Shown here: one piece after another, positions 27,889-35,901 of the stretch
Layout: each line of letters starts with the position of its first letter
Numbering within the stretch: position 1 is the stretch's first letter
DNA from: Blautia faecicola
GTDB lineage: Bacteria > Bacillota > Clostridia > Lachnospirales > Lachnospiraceae
NCBI RefSeq assembly: GCF_004123145.1
Contig: NZ_SDKC01000001.1
Span: 688,001-752,000, forward strand
Reading direction: 5' to 3'
Length of the DNA stretch: 64,000 nt
Translations under genes and position numbers: made by a program
Notes under the pieces: generated by a model
Told to the model about the DNA's origin: nothing
What the model saw: the letters and a program-made list of their open reading frames with translations, nothing else
Databases searched by the model: none

Positions 27889-28695
27889 CTAGCAGGACAG
27901 GATCGCTTTCGTCATCTGAATGATCCGGTGGTTTTCTTTGATATCGTGTACCCGGACAAAGGAGCATCCGCGGAGCATGCCGATCACGGTGGTGGCAAGT
28001 GTTCCTTCCACGCGCTGATCTACCGGCAGATCCAGGGTGTTGCCGATGACAGATTTTCTGGAAGTGCCGAGAAGAATCGGGAGTCCGAGTTCCTGCAAGA
28101 CATCTACATGATTGATGGCTTCCAGATTCTGCTCATACGTTTTTCCAAAGCCGACACCCGGATCCAGCATGATTTTATCGTCCGGAACACCTGCTTTGTG
28201 TGCGATAGCAACGCATTCTTTCATATCGGCGACCATGTCTTCCAGAAAATTCTGATATATGGCTTCGTTTCGGTTGTGCATCAGGCAGCAGGCAGCGTGG
28301 TAACGGGCGGTCACCTCGGCGGTTTTATAGTCGAACTTGAATCCCCAGATATCATTGACCAGGTCGGCACCGGCCTGAAGGGCAGCCTCTGCGACATTTC
28401 CTTTGTAAGTATCGATGGAAACCGGAACGTCAAACCGTGCCTTGACGGCTTCTATGACCGGAGTAACTCTTGCGATTTCTTCCTCATCGGAAATGACGGT
28501 ATGTCCCGGACGGGTGGATTCCCCGCCGATATCGATGATGTCAGCGCCGTCCCGGATCATCTGCTCGGCGTGAGCGAGAGCAGCATCCATATGATTGAAT
28601 TTTCCACCGTCGGAAAAAGAGTCGGGAGTCACGTTCAGGATTCCCATAATATAAGTTTCATTCTTTGTATCAAATTCATGATTACCAATTCTCAT
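27889..28695 (-). CDS. folP: Dihydropteroate synthase
   Basis: A 268-residue cytosolic enzyme that joins hydroxymethyl-dihydropterin pyrophosphate with p-aminobenzoate; the sulfonamide target. The TIM barrel signatures are present: IMGILNVTPDSFSDGGKF (about 20-37), DIIDIGGESTRPGH (about 53-66), and DPGVGFGKTYEQNL (about 180). The ATG at 28695 starts MRIGNHEFDT after GAGGAGAAAAC; an in-frame extension to 28779 overlaps the HD gene and is not needed. Third gene of the folate operon. Confidence 0.95.
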   Translation of the reverse strand: MRIGNHEFDTKNETYIMGILNVTPDSFSDGGKFNHMDAALAHAEQMIRDGADIIDIGGESTRPGHTVISDEEEIARVTPVIEAVKARFDVPVSIDTYKGNVAEAALQAGADLVNDIWGFKFDYKTAEVTARYHAACCLMHNRNEAIYQNFLEDMVADMKECVAIAHKAGVPDDKIMLDPGVGFGKTYEQNLEAINHVDVLQELGLPILLGTSRKSVIGNTLDLPVDQRVEGTLATTVIGMLRGCSFVRVHDIKENHRIIQMTKAILSC

Positions 28696-28733
28696 ACATG
28701 TTTTCTCCTCTTGAAGTTTACATAAGTTCAAAA

Positions 28734-29234
28734 TTAATAACAAATCGTCAGATTCATCTTCTCCTCCGGCCAGTTGCATGCATTTCTTGCAGGACAGTAC
28801 AAACAGTTTCGTGACTGTTTGTCCGCACGGTAGAGATAGCGGGAAAATAAGGGAGTTTCCGCAGTATCTTTTACCCGGTGGCTTCGGATCGCAGCAAGAA
28901 TCGATTTCTGCTCAGTAAGAGAAAAATCACAGTCCGTAAGGATGCGTTCCGCCAGTCTTGCCCCTGCCAGATGGTGAGGAGTACCTTTTTCCATCTGTTC
29001 ATAACGGCCGATATCGTGAAGAAGTCCGGTGGCGTAGATCATTTCCTTGGAAAAGCCAGCCTGATCTTCCAGATTATAAATATACATCAGCCGCGCCACA
29101 TCCAGAAAATGCTCCATCGTGTGACGGCAGAAGATCCGGTCTTTTTCTGCTTCCTGTAACAGTGCAAACTGCTCTCGAAAGACAGGGTGGGATAAAATCT
29201 GATCGATGCGTTTCATAATAATTCGCTGTTCCAT
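28734..29234 (-). CDS. HD-domain hydrolase in folate operon
   Basis: A 166-residue HD-domain protein with metal ligands in HTMEHFLDVARL (about 38-49) and LLHDIGRY (about 72-79), and C-terminal cysteine pairs (CLYCPARNAC) that could hold a metal. HD proteins in this position are commonly found in Lachnospiraceae folate operons and probably act on a pterin or nucleotide phosphate, replacing the missing phosphatase step; this is inference. The ATG at 29234 overlaps the end of folE; another Met lies six codons downstream. Spacing shows operon membership. Confidence 0.8.
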   Translation of the reverse strand: MEQRIIMKRIDQILSHPVFREQFALLQEAEKDRIFCRHTMEHFLDVARLMYIYNLEDQAGFSKEMIYATGLLHDIGRYEQMEKGTPHHLAGARLAERILTDCDFSLTEQKSILAAIRSHRVKDTAETPLFSRYLYRADKQSRNCLYCPARNACNWPEEKMNLTICY

Positions 29235-29241
29235 GACAGAT

Positions 29242-29799
29242 TTAAGCCTTTACCATCTGTAAAAAAGTCTGCTGCAGGGAAAAATCTTCCGCAAAGGCTC
29301 CACGCACGATGGTGGTCACAGTTTTGCTGCCTGGTTTCTGAACACCGCGCATGGTCATACACATATGTTCTGCCTCGATCATGACCATCACACCCTTCGG
29401 CTGCAGATGTTCTTCGAGAGCGTCCGCAATCTGTGCGGTCATATTTTCCTGGATCTGCGGGCGTCTTGCATAGACTTCTACCGTGCGGGCCAGTTTGCTT
29501 AAACCTGCCACGCGCTGATCCGGGATATAAGCCACATGAGCTTTTCCGTAGAAGGGCAGCAGATGATGTTCGCAGGTGGAATAAAAGGTGATATCTTTTT
29601 CCAGAACGATATTGTTATTGGTAGCGTGAAATTGTTTGGACAGATGCACACCGGCATCTTCATAGAGCCCGCCGTAGATCTGCTCGCACATTCTGGCGAT
29701 ACGGTCGGGTGTTTCGAGTAAACCTTCTCGATTGACGTCTTCGCCGATACCTTCCAGCATCAGACGAACGCCTTCTTTGATTTTTTCGTGATCCATCAT
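29242..29799 (-). CDS. folE: GTP cyclohydrolase I
   Basis: A 185-residue zinc enzyme that converts GTP to dihydroneopterin triphosphate, the first folate step. Family motifs: [20 protein letters not shown] (zinc Cys and His, about 71-90), [19 protein letters not shown], and [12 protein letters not shown] with the third ligand Cys (about 145). The ATG at 29799 (MMDHEKI) is nine bases downstream of AGGAGG; the longer upstream frame lacks a site. First gene of the operon, preceded by the riboswitch leader. Confidence 0.95.
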   Translation of the reverse strand: MMDHEKIKEGVRLMLEGIGEDVNREGLLETPDRIARMCEQIYGGLYEDAGVHLSKQFHATNNNIVLEKDITFYSTCEHHLLPFYGKAHVAYIPDQRVAGLSKLARTVEVYARRPQIQENMTAQIADALEEHLQPKGVMVMIEAEHMCMTMRGVQKPGSKTVTTIVRGAFAEDFSLQQTFLQMVKA

Positions 29800-29931
29800 G
29801 GTACAAAACCTCCTGTGTAAATAATGCTGTATACTGAGAAACTTCCTGTAAAATCGGACATAGAAAGATTCTGAGCATACAAAAATATGCATCAGGATGT
29901 TCTGCATAGATGTACAGAATAATATGCAAGA

Positions 29932-30006
29932 AAAAAAACACCCTGATGTGAAGAAAATAAAGCTACTGAAAAATAACTATGAGTATATCCCTTCACAATC
30001 GGATGT
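29932..30006 (-). terminator. Riboswitch-controlled terminator of the folate operon
   Basis: On the minus strand ACATCCGATTGTGAAG pairs with CTTCACATCAGGGTGT, followed by eight T, about 130 bases before folE. Its 5' strand begins just after the aptamer, so ligand-bound aptamer formation can bias it. Confidence 0.75.
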
Positions 30007-30021
30007 TAATCATCTGGTTGT

Positions 30022-30134
30022 TGCAACGGGTGCGGTAACCATATCGTAAGTCCGGTCCGCAGGCGAACCGACTTTTCGTTTCTGTGGCAACTCCCCATCC
30101 ACAAAACACTTGACGCATGGAAACCTATTTTGCA
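30022..30134 (-). ncRNA. Tetrahydrofolate (THF) riboswitch aptamer upstream of folE
   Basis: Read on the minus strand, P1 forms from TGCAA-AATA-GGT with ACC-CG-TTGCA, an arrangement with an internal loop as in folT/folE THF aptamers. GCGTCAAGTG, GTGGATGGGGAGTTGCCAC and AACGAA match the conserved THF-I core (GCGUYAAGUG, GUGRAUGGG, GUYGYCAC, AACGAA). The P4 arm AAGTCGG / CCGGACTT is extended. Position directly before the folE terminator fits transcriptional control of folate synthesis by reduced folates. Confidence 0.85.
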
Positions 30135-30148
30135 TAGTATTTCAATCG

Positions 30149-30181
30149 AAACAGCAGACACATAGGGTTTCTCTGCTGTTT
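30149..30181 (-). other. 5'-end hairpin of the folate leader RNA
   Basis: AAACAGCAGA and TCTGCTGTTT pair perfectly (10 bp) across 13 bases. The predicted transcription start falls at its outer edge, so the leader RNA would begin with this stem, which could protect the 5' end. Confidence 0.55.
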
Positions 30182-30187
30182 GAAAGG

Positions 30188-30216
30188 ATTATAGCACTCA
30201 TGGAAAGAGGGTGCAA
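30188..30216 (-). promoter_or_regulatory. Sigma-A promoter of the folate operon
   Basis: On the minus strand TTGCAC, 17 bases, TATAAT. A start about seven bases downstream would fall near 30181, at the head of the leader hairpin. Confidence 0.85.
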
Positions 30217-30340
30217 GAGAATACCGGAAAATATATGAAATTGTTGCTGTTCATTCCGTGGCCGGTAACATTGAATTATCAGCTCCCTGTTAGTTTACAT
30301 AAGAACGAAACAGCGCAAGGAGAAAGTACCATGGCTATGC

Positions 30341-31477
30341 CTATGTATCCAGAAAATTTTTTACGTAAAACAGCGCCGCCCCAATTGCCGGTGTATACTG
30401 TCCGTGGGTGCCGGTAAGAAGCGAATCTTTCGCCAGAGGAAACGGTGTATGCTCATTGATCAGACCAAGCAGCCGATCCAGATCCTCCGGGAGAAAATAA
30501 GGTGCAAGATATCCGCTCAGGATCACCGGACAGTCGATCAGCAGGTTGAGATTACGGATGGCGAAAGCCAGATGCCGCAGATAGTCCTGCCAGATGTTCT
30601 GTAAATGTTCCCCTGAGCTATCCGGATCCCGCAATTTCAGGAAAAATTCTTTTACTGAAAGTCCGCTGCGCAGTTCCAGTGCATTGGCGGAACAAAAGGT
30701 TTCCAGGCAGCCGCGATTTCCGCAGTAACAGACTGGACCATCCGGTTCCACACAGATGTGTTCCAGAGAACCGCTGTGCATAGAAAAACCCTGATGAACG
30801 CTGTGATTGGTGATTACAGCACCGCCGAGATTTCGATTTAATAAGAAAACAAGAGCACTGTCCAGTTTCGGATGATTCCAGAGTTCCAGATCCGCGGCCG
30901 CCTTGGAGTCGTGAACCAGATGACACGGAAAAGGAAGCCGGGAAGCAAAATCAGAAAGCTGCATCCGCGTATTTCCCATAATAGCACCGTAAGTCACGGA
31001 CGAACCATCCGGGGAAATGATCCCCTGTGTGGCAATGGAGATCCCTGAGATTTTTTCCGTGGGGTACTCATTTTTTTCAATAAAATGAAGCACCTCGCCG
31101 GCAAATGTGTCGTAATATTCCGGCGTGTCCTCGTAGGCAAGTGGAATCGTCTCCCTCGCGACGGCCTCCCCGTACAGATCCACCGCAACGAGATGAAACA
31201 TGTTCTTTAAAATTCCGATCCCGATGGCGATCCTGAGATCCGGTACGATCCGGATAATCTGTGCTTTTCGTCCTCCGGTAGAGGCAAAATACCCGTTTCG
31301 TTCGATCAGCCCTTCTTTTTCCAATGTGGTCAGATTCTGACTGACCGTGGAAAGTCCCATGTTCAGATCCTGTACGATCTGAAATTTGGAAGTTTCCCGC
31401 TGGCGGTAGATGTACTGATAGACGGTATGTTTGTTGATTTGTTTTAACGTGAGAGTTGTCACACTTTTTTTATCCAT
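30341..31477 (-). CDS. ROK-family transcriptional regulator (NagC/XylR type)
   Basis: A 378-residue repressor. Residues 1-75 are a winged helix (VYQYIYRQRETSKFQIVQDL, LGLSTVSQNLTTLEKEGLI). Residues about 85-375 are the ROK sugar-kinase-like domain, with the zinc motif CYCGNRGCLE (about 257-266) and GHSV-like glycan-binding His. The kinase-type phosphate loop is not clear, fitting a regulator. The ATG at 31477 follows AAAGGAGC. No sugar gene is adjacent, so the effector is not known. Confidence 0.88.
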   Translation of the reverse strand: MDKKSVTTLTLKQINKHTVYQYIYRQRETSKFQIVQDLNMGLSTVSQNLTTLEKEGLIERNGYFASTGGRKAQIIRIVPDLRIAIGIGILKNMFHLVAVDLYGEAVARETIPLAYEDTPEYYDTFAGEVLHFIEKNEYPTEKISGISIATQGIISPDGSSVTYGAIMGNTRMQLSDFASRLPFPCHLVHDSKAAADLELWNHPKLDSALVFLLNRNLGGAVITNHSVHQGFSMHSGSLEHICVEPDGPVCYCGNRGCLETFCSANALELRSGLSVKEFFLKLRDPDSSGEHLQNIWQDYLRHLAFAIRNLNLLIDCPVILSGYLAPYFLPEDLDRLLGLINEHTPFPLAKDSLLTGTHGQYTPAIGAALFYVKNFLDT

Positions 31478-31637
31478 AACGGCGGCTGCTCCTTTGATAA
31501 TCTGACAATTGTTACTTATGATTGTAATACAACCAAAAGAAAAAAGCAACGGAAGGGACAGAGAGGGGGTTGCATTTTACACTGTCAGGCTGGGCAGTGG
31601 CAATCTTTCGGCAAATATGATATATTTACAGTAATTT

Positions 31638-31745
31638 ATGCGGGCAACGAGCCAAAGTTCATGCTTGTATGAGACCTTGGTGACTGCCGCGAGAATCAAA
31701 ATTGATCCACCGGATCAATTTTGGATATGCGGGCAACGAGCCAAA
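31638..31745. repeat. Modular intergenic repeat (GCGGGCAACGAGCCAAA type)
   Basis: ATGCGGGCAACGAGCCAAA occurs twice, at 31638 and 31727, 89 bases apart. Between them are a conserved segment (CATGCTTGTATGAGACCTTGG, TGACTGCCGCGAG) and a hairpin CAAAATTGATCC/GGATCAATTTTG. Related segments with another hairpin lie at 34017 and 57557. The gap 31478-31844 otherwise shows no gene. Confidence 0.6.
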
Positions 31746-31844
31746 TTTGTGAAGCGTATTTTATCTCGTTGAAAGAACAAAAGCAAATATGCAGCAGACA
31801 GTATTCTGTTCAATAAGTTATTCTGGTGGAAGGAGAGAAAGAGC

Positions 31845-32801
31845 ATGAAGATAAAAACAGTTGCAGTTCTTGGCGCAGGAGCAGTTGGATCGTATGTAAT
31901 ATGGGGACTCTCAAACCGGAAAGATATCCGGTTGGGCGTGATCGCAGAAGGGGAACGCGCAGAAAGAATGAAAAAAGGATGCATCATTAACGGCATCACC
32001 TATCATCCGGAAGTATGGACCCCGCAGGAAGCAAAAGGGACAGATCTGTTACTTGTGGCTTTAAAATACGGGGCATTACAGGGTGCATTGGAGAGCATCC
32101 GCACGATCACCGGAGAACATACCACTGTTATGAGTCTTATGAACGGCGTAGACAGTGAAGAGATTATTGCAAAAGAGATCGGGGCTGCTCATATTCTGCA
32201 TGCGCTGATCAAGGTGGCTTCTCATAAAGAAGGACACGGCTACTGTTTCAACCCGGAAACGACGATCGGAATTATTTTCGGTGAACTGACAGCACCGTAT
32301 CAGAGCGAACGTGTACAGGCGATCGAGGATCTTTTTGCAGATACCGGGCTGCATTACCGCGCCACAGAATATATCAGAGAAGAAATGTGGTGCAAATTCC
32401 GTCTAAAGGTCGGTAACAACCTTCCACAGGCGGTTCTCGGCGCAGGTGTAGGCTGCTATCGGGACAGTATGCATATGAAAGAAATCAGTAATAAACTCCG
32501 GGAGGAACTGGAAGCGATTGCAGCAGCAAAAGGAATCGACATTCGTAAGGCAGATGATTCCTCCAGTCATGGAAGCGCCGTTCCGCCATCTGCAAGATAT
32601 TCCACGTTGCAGGATCTGGATGCAGGACGCCACACAGAAATCGATATGTTCTCAGGTGCACTGATCCGTATGGGAAAAGAACTGGGAATCCCGACACCAT
32701 ATAACGAATACACATATCACATCATAAAAGCCCTGGAAGAAAAAAATGACGGGAAATTTGATTATCAGAAAGATGATGAAAGCGTGACCTGCTCGCGATA
32801 A
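31845..32801 (+). CDS. Ketopantoate reductase-family protein (2-dehydropantoate 2-reductase-like)
   Basis: A 318-residue NADPH-dependent reductase. It has the N-terminal Rossmann loop VAVLGAGAVGSYV, the segment LLVALKYGALQGAL, and the C-terminal KFRLKVGNNLPQAVLGAG region of ApbA/PanE proteins. PanE reduces ketopantoate to pantoate for pantothenate and CoA synthesis. No pan genes are nearby and clostridia often carry several PanE-like paralogues, so substrate is unproven. ATG preceded by GGAAGGAGAGAAAG. Confidence 0.85.
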   Translation: MKIKTVAVLGAGAVGSYVIWGLSNRKDIRLGVIAEGERAERMKKGCIINGITYHPEVWTPQEAKGTDLLLVALKYGALQGALESIRTITGEHTTVMSLMNGVDSEEIIAKEIGAAHILHALIKVASHKEGHGYCFNPETTIGIIFGELTAPYQSERVQAIEDLFADTGLHYRATEYIREEMWCKFRLKVGNNLPQAVLGAGVGCYRDSMHMKEISNKLREELEAIAAAKGIDIRKADDSSSHGSAVPPSARYSTLQDLDAGRHTEIDMFSGALIRMGKELGIPTPYNEYTYHIIKALEEKNDGKFDYQKDDESVTCSR

Positions 32802-32860
32802 TAGGTGATTGCATATCTGCGTGACAAAGACAGCAGGTATGGGGCTTTTTAAGGAGAACA

Positions 32861-33310
32861 ATGTTTATGATTAGAGTGTTACAGGAAGCGGATATAGACA
32901 GAGTTGCTGAGATATGGTTAGACAGCAATCTGAAAGCACATTATTTTATTCCGGAACAATACTGGAAAAGTAATTTTGAAGCAGTGAAAGAAATGCTGTC
33001 ACAGGCGGAAGTCTACGTATACGAGGATGACCGGAACATACAGGGATTTACTGGATTAAACGACGAATATATCGAAGGGGTTTTTGTCTCCGATGAGATG
33101 CAGTCGCAGGGGATCGGAAAAATGCTGCTGGATTATGTGAAGAGTAAAAAAGCAAAACTACTTTTAAACGTATATCAAAAGAATGTACGGGCTATTAATT
33201 TTTATCGAAGAGAAGGCTTCCAAATCCAATGCGAAGGTTTGGATAAACTTACCGGTGAAAAAGATTATGTGATGATCTGGCAGCGAAATTTCAGGGAGAA
33301 AGAACGATGA
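32861..33310 (+). CDS. GNAT-family N-acetyltransferase
   Basis: A 149-residue acetyltransferase with the acetyl-CoA loop VSDEMQSQGIGKMLLDYV (about 81-98) and the C-terminal LNVYQKNVRAINFYRREGF motif. Start at ATG 32861 after AAGGAG. Similar proteins include phosphinothricin- or aminoacyl-type acetyltransferases; acceptor unknown. The following disrupted gene starts four bases before this stop. Confidence 0.85.
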   Translation: MFMIRVLQEADIDRVAEIWLDSNLKAHYFIPEQYWKSNFEAVKEMLSQAEVYVYEDDRNIQGFTGLNDEYIEGVFVSDEMQSQGIGKMLLDYVKSKKAKLLLNVYQKNVRAINFYRREGFQIQCEGLDKLTGEKDYVMIWQRNFREKER

Positions 33311-33888
33311 AATCTATGACAAAAGAAGAAATCATCATAGAATTGAAAGTTACAATAAAACCGGAAGAGGAGTATTTTATAGAGGATGATTTGATAGATG
33401 ATATCAACCAATATCCAGAACCTTTTGAACTAGAGCGTGTCTGAAAAATCATTTTCGCAATCTGCAAGCCCCACTTTGCGGTATATTTTACCCTTATTCG
33501 GTTGCCGTAGCCCGCTACGCCGCCTTCATTCGGATAAAATCTCCCACAAACTGGGACTCGCAGCTCACGAAAAGCCTTTTTCAAACACGCTCTAGTGGAA
33601 CCAATATTAGAAATTATAGCTACCAATCCACAGGTCGATTTTGGCATGCCAGGGGATCTGGTTCATTTTGTGGAGCAGTTTTATAAACACGGATATGAAG
33701 AATTACTGATTGCTTCAGTAAGAAACCATCCAACACCGCATAATATCTGGATGGTGCATCGCTGCTATAATGATACGGAAAATCCGAAACGTGAAAAGTT
33801 TGCTGAACTTATAAAAAAGTTGAAAAATAACAGGTCGGTTTCTTCGGAGATTAAGAACAGTATAGATGAATTTGATTGGGAGTATTAA
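33307..33888 (+). pseudogene. Unrecognised gene interrupted by MITE copy 3
   Basis: The 5' part (33307 onward) gives about 41 codons ending PEPFEL, then runs into the element and stops. The 3' part resumes in the same frame with VEPILEIIATNPQVDFGMPG to 33888. Taking out the element with one CTAG copy rejoins them seamlessly (CTA GTG = L V) into 139 codons with no stop. The ancestral protein is acidic with DLVHFVEQFYKHGYEELL and VRNHPTPHNIWMVHRC; I do not recognise it. It overlaps the acetyltransferase stop by four bases. Confidence 0.8.
33430..33595. repeat. MITE-like element, copy 3 (166 bp), inside a gene
   Basis: Same length and orientation as the other two copies. Here the host gene reading shows that CTAG is the target duplication: the gene continues in frame across one CTAG. 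Net insertion is 162 bp. Confidence 0.9.
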
Positions 33889-33937
33889 AAAGCTACTGAA
33901 AAAATAAGAATCAATGTAACTATTCAGTAGCCACTGT

Positions 33938-33981
33938 CCCGCGAGGTGTTTTGACATGAATATGTCAAAATCCCGAGACAT
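33938..33981. repeat. Hairpin repeat module (CGCGAGG...CCGAGACAT type)
   Basis: CCCGCGAGGTG, hairpin TTTTGACAT-GAAT-ATGTCAAAA, then TCCCGAGACAT. The same outer sequences, inverted and around another inner hairpin, occur at 45749-45795, so arms are conserved and the loop differs. Confidence 0.6.
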
Positions 33982-34016
33982 ACAAGCCAAAATGCCATCA
34001 CCGAAGGTGATTTACG

Positions 34017-34160
34017 CGAACAACGAGTCAAAGTCCGTGCTTGCACGGAACCTTGAGGAGTGCCGCGATAACGATAAAAACTCGCAAAGCGTGTTTTTAT
34101 CGTTTAAATGCATTTTGGCTCGTAACTGTGAAGGTACTGAACAGTTACGAATCAATAAAT
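34017..34160. repeat. Modular hairpin repeat, copy 2
   Basis: AACAACGAGTCAAAGTCCGTG and CCTTGAGGAGTGCCGCGA resemble 31640-31690, but the following hairpin is AACGATAAAAACtcgc/gcgtGTTTTTATCGTT. It ends ATGCATTTTGGCTCGTAACTG and ACTGAACAGTTACGAAT, a block seen again, inverted, at 63738-63790. Confidence 0.6.
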
Positions 34161-34201
34161 AAGTAGAAATATGGAACAGATTGGGAACTGAAATCCTGCT
34201 G

Positions 34202-34230
34202 TTGTGATTACCAGAGGAATCCAGTATAAT
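34202..34230 (+). promoter_or_regulatory. Promoter of first AAA/PD-(D/E)XK gene
   Basis: TTGTGA, 17 bases, TATAAT. The region from here to the start codon is identical to the promoter at 45857. Confidence 0.7.
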
Positions 34231-34264
34231 ATATCTTATAAAATCTTGACGGGGAGGAATTTGC

Positions 34265-35857
34265 ATGGGTAGTTATTTGAATCCGGGAAATAAGGGCTTT
34301 CAGGAAAGTCTGAATTCGGAAATATATGTGGATAAGACTGGTCTGATTGAGAAAACAAATGAGGTTCTTGATACCCGCCAGAAGTTCCTGTGCGTCAGCC
34401 GCCCACGACGGTTTGGAAAGTCGATGGCTGCGGATATGCTGGCTGCTTACTATGAACGTGGAGAAGATTCAGCTGAATTGTTTGGAACGTTAAAAATCAG
34501 CAAGGTTGAGTCTTATGAAAAAAATCGGAATCAATATGACATTATCAAAGTAAACATGCAGGAATTTCTCAGTATGACACACAGTATGGATGAGATGTTG
34601 TCCATGCTGCAGAAGTATCTGATCTTTGATCTGACAGATCATTTTGACAATGTCCGTTTCCGTGATGAAAATAATCTGATTCAGGTGATGAAGGATATTT
34701 ACAGTAAGACGAAACATTCTTTTGTTATTCTGATCGATGAGTGGGATTGTCTGTTTCGGGAGTATCAGCAGGATCAGGAGGCACAGAAGAAATATCTGGA
34801 TTTCCTGCGGGCGTGGCTCAAGGACAAAGATTATGTTGCACTGGCTTACATGACCGGTATTTTACCAATAAAAAAATATGGTTCTCATTCGGCATTAAAT
34901 ATGTTTACAGAATATTCCATGACGGATCCCGGTGAGCTGGCAGAGTATTTTGGCTTTACCGAACAGGAAGTGGCGGTTCTGTGCGAAAAATATGGAATGA
35001 GTTTTGAAGATGCAAAAACATGGTATGATGGCTATCGATTAATTGCCCATCGACAGACGGGAAATGAATGCTATTCCATGTACAGCCCCAAGTCGGTTGT
35101 GGAAGCCATGCTGCGTCATAAGTTCGGAACCTACTGGAACCAGACGGAGACATATGAAGCACTAAAAATCTATATCCAGATGGATATGGACGGCTTAAAG
35201 GACTCCGTGGTTCGCATGCTTGCGGGAGAATCTGTCCCCATTAATATCGGAACATTCAGCAACGATATGACTACCTTTGCAACGAAAGACGATGTGCTGA
35301 CTCTGCTGGTGCATCTGGGATATCTGACCTATGACAGTGTGGATGGAACCGTAAGTATACCAAATAAAGAGGTTTCCCGGGAATATGTAAATGCCATCAG
35401 CACCATGAATTGGCATGGCGTGGCAGAGTCCGTGGAATCCTCCCGCAAATTACTGGAAGCACTGTGGAACATGGATGCAGATGCGGTTGCAGAGGGAATC
35501 GAGAAAGCACATGAGGAAATTTCCATTCTTCAGTATAACGATGAAAACTCTTTAAGTTGTACCATTCAGCTTGCCTTTTACTTTGCGCGGGAATACTATA
35601 CCATAATTCGGGAATTACCTGCGGGAAAGGGATTTGCCGACGTATGTATGATTCCGAGAAAGAAGCATCCTGACAAGCCGGCTGTCGTGATCGAACTGAA
35701 ATGGGATAAGAGCGCAGGTGGAGCGATAGAGCAGATCAAAGAAAAACGGTATGGAGATGCATTGAAAGAATATCAGGGGAAGTTGTTGCTTGTAGGAATT
35801 AATTACAATAAGATGACTAAAAAACATGAATGCGTGATTGAAACCATGCAAAAATAA
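34265..35857 (+). CDS. AAA-ATPase-like / PD-(D/E)XK nuclease protein, copy 1
   Basis: A 530-residue protein of the PF09820 (AAA-ATPase_like) + PF08011 (PD-(D/E)XK, formerly DUF1703) family. Walker A-like SRPRRFGKS is at 45-53 and Walker B ILIDEWD at 155-161. The C-terminal nuclease motif is GFADVCMIP then VVIELKWDKS (Asp and E-x-K), about residues 456-485. The family is widespread and multicopy in gut anaerobes; function is not established and defence or plasmid/phage links are inference. ATG follows GGGGAGG. Its middle part is nearly identical to the copy at 45920. Confidence 0.85.
   Translation: MGSYLNPGNKGFQESLNSEIYVDKTGLIEKTNEVLDTRQKFLCVSRPRRFGKSMAADMLAAYYERGEDSAELFGTLKISKVESYEKNRNQYDIIKVNMQEFLSMTHSMDEMLSMLQKYLIFDLTDHFDNVRFRDENNLIQVMKDIYSKTKHSFVILIDEWDCLFREYQQDQEAQKKYLDFLRAWLKDKDYVALAYMTGILPIKKYGSHSALNMFTEYSMTDPGELAEYFGFTEQEVAVLCEKYGMSFEDAKTWYDGYRLIAHRQTGNECYSMYSPKSVVEAMLRHKFGTYWNQTETYEALKIYIQMDMDGLKDSVVRMLAGESVPINIGTFSNDMTTFATKDDVLTLLVHLGYLTYDSVDGTVSIPNKEVSREYVNAISTMNWHGVAESVESSRKLLEALWNMDADAVAEGIEKAHEEISILQYNDENSLSCTIQLAFYFAREYYTIIRELPAGKGFADVCMIPRKKHPDKPAVVIELKWDKSAGGAIEQIKEKRYGDALKEYQGKLLLVGINYNKMTKKHECVIETMQK
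34876..35522 (+). repeat. Long direct repeat, left copy
   Basis: About 650 bp that match 46531-47177 with about three mismatches visible (for example C/T in AAGTTCGGAACC versus AAGTTTGGAACC). Outside this tract the two genes diverge clearly. Spacing 11,655 bp, same orientation. Confidence 0.85.
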
Positions 35858-35901
35858 AATCACAGATAACAATGCGTGCAGAAAAAGAAAGGTGTGAGAA
35901 G

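Noticed and set aside
30331-30417. 28-codon frame with a good AAGGAG site, antisense to the end of the ROK gene
   Set aside because: Too short, wholly or partly overlapping, no recognisable product; it may be a truncated relic but cannot be supported.
33291-33647. Minus-strand frame across MITE copy 3, and similar ones in the other copies
   Set aside because: The frame comes from the element itself and repeats with every copy; no start signal or homology.
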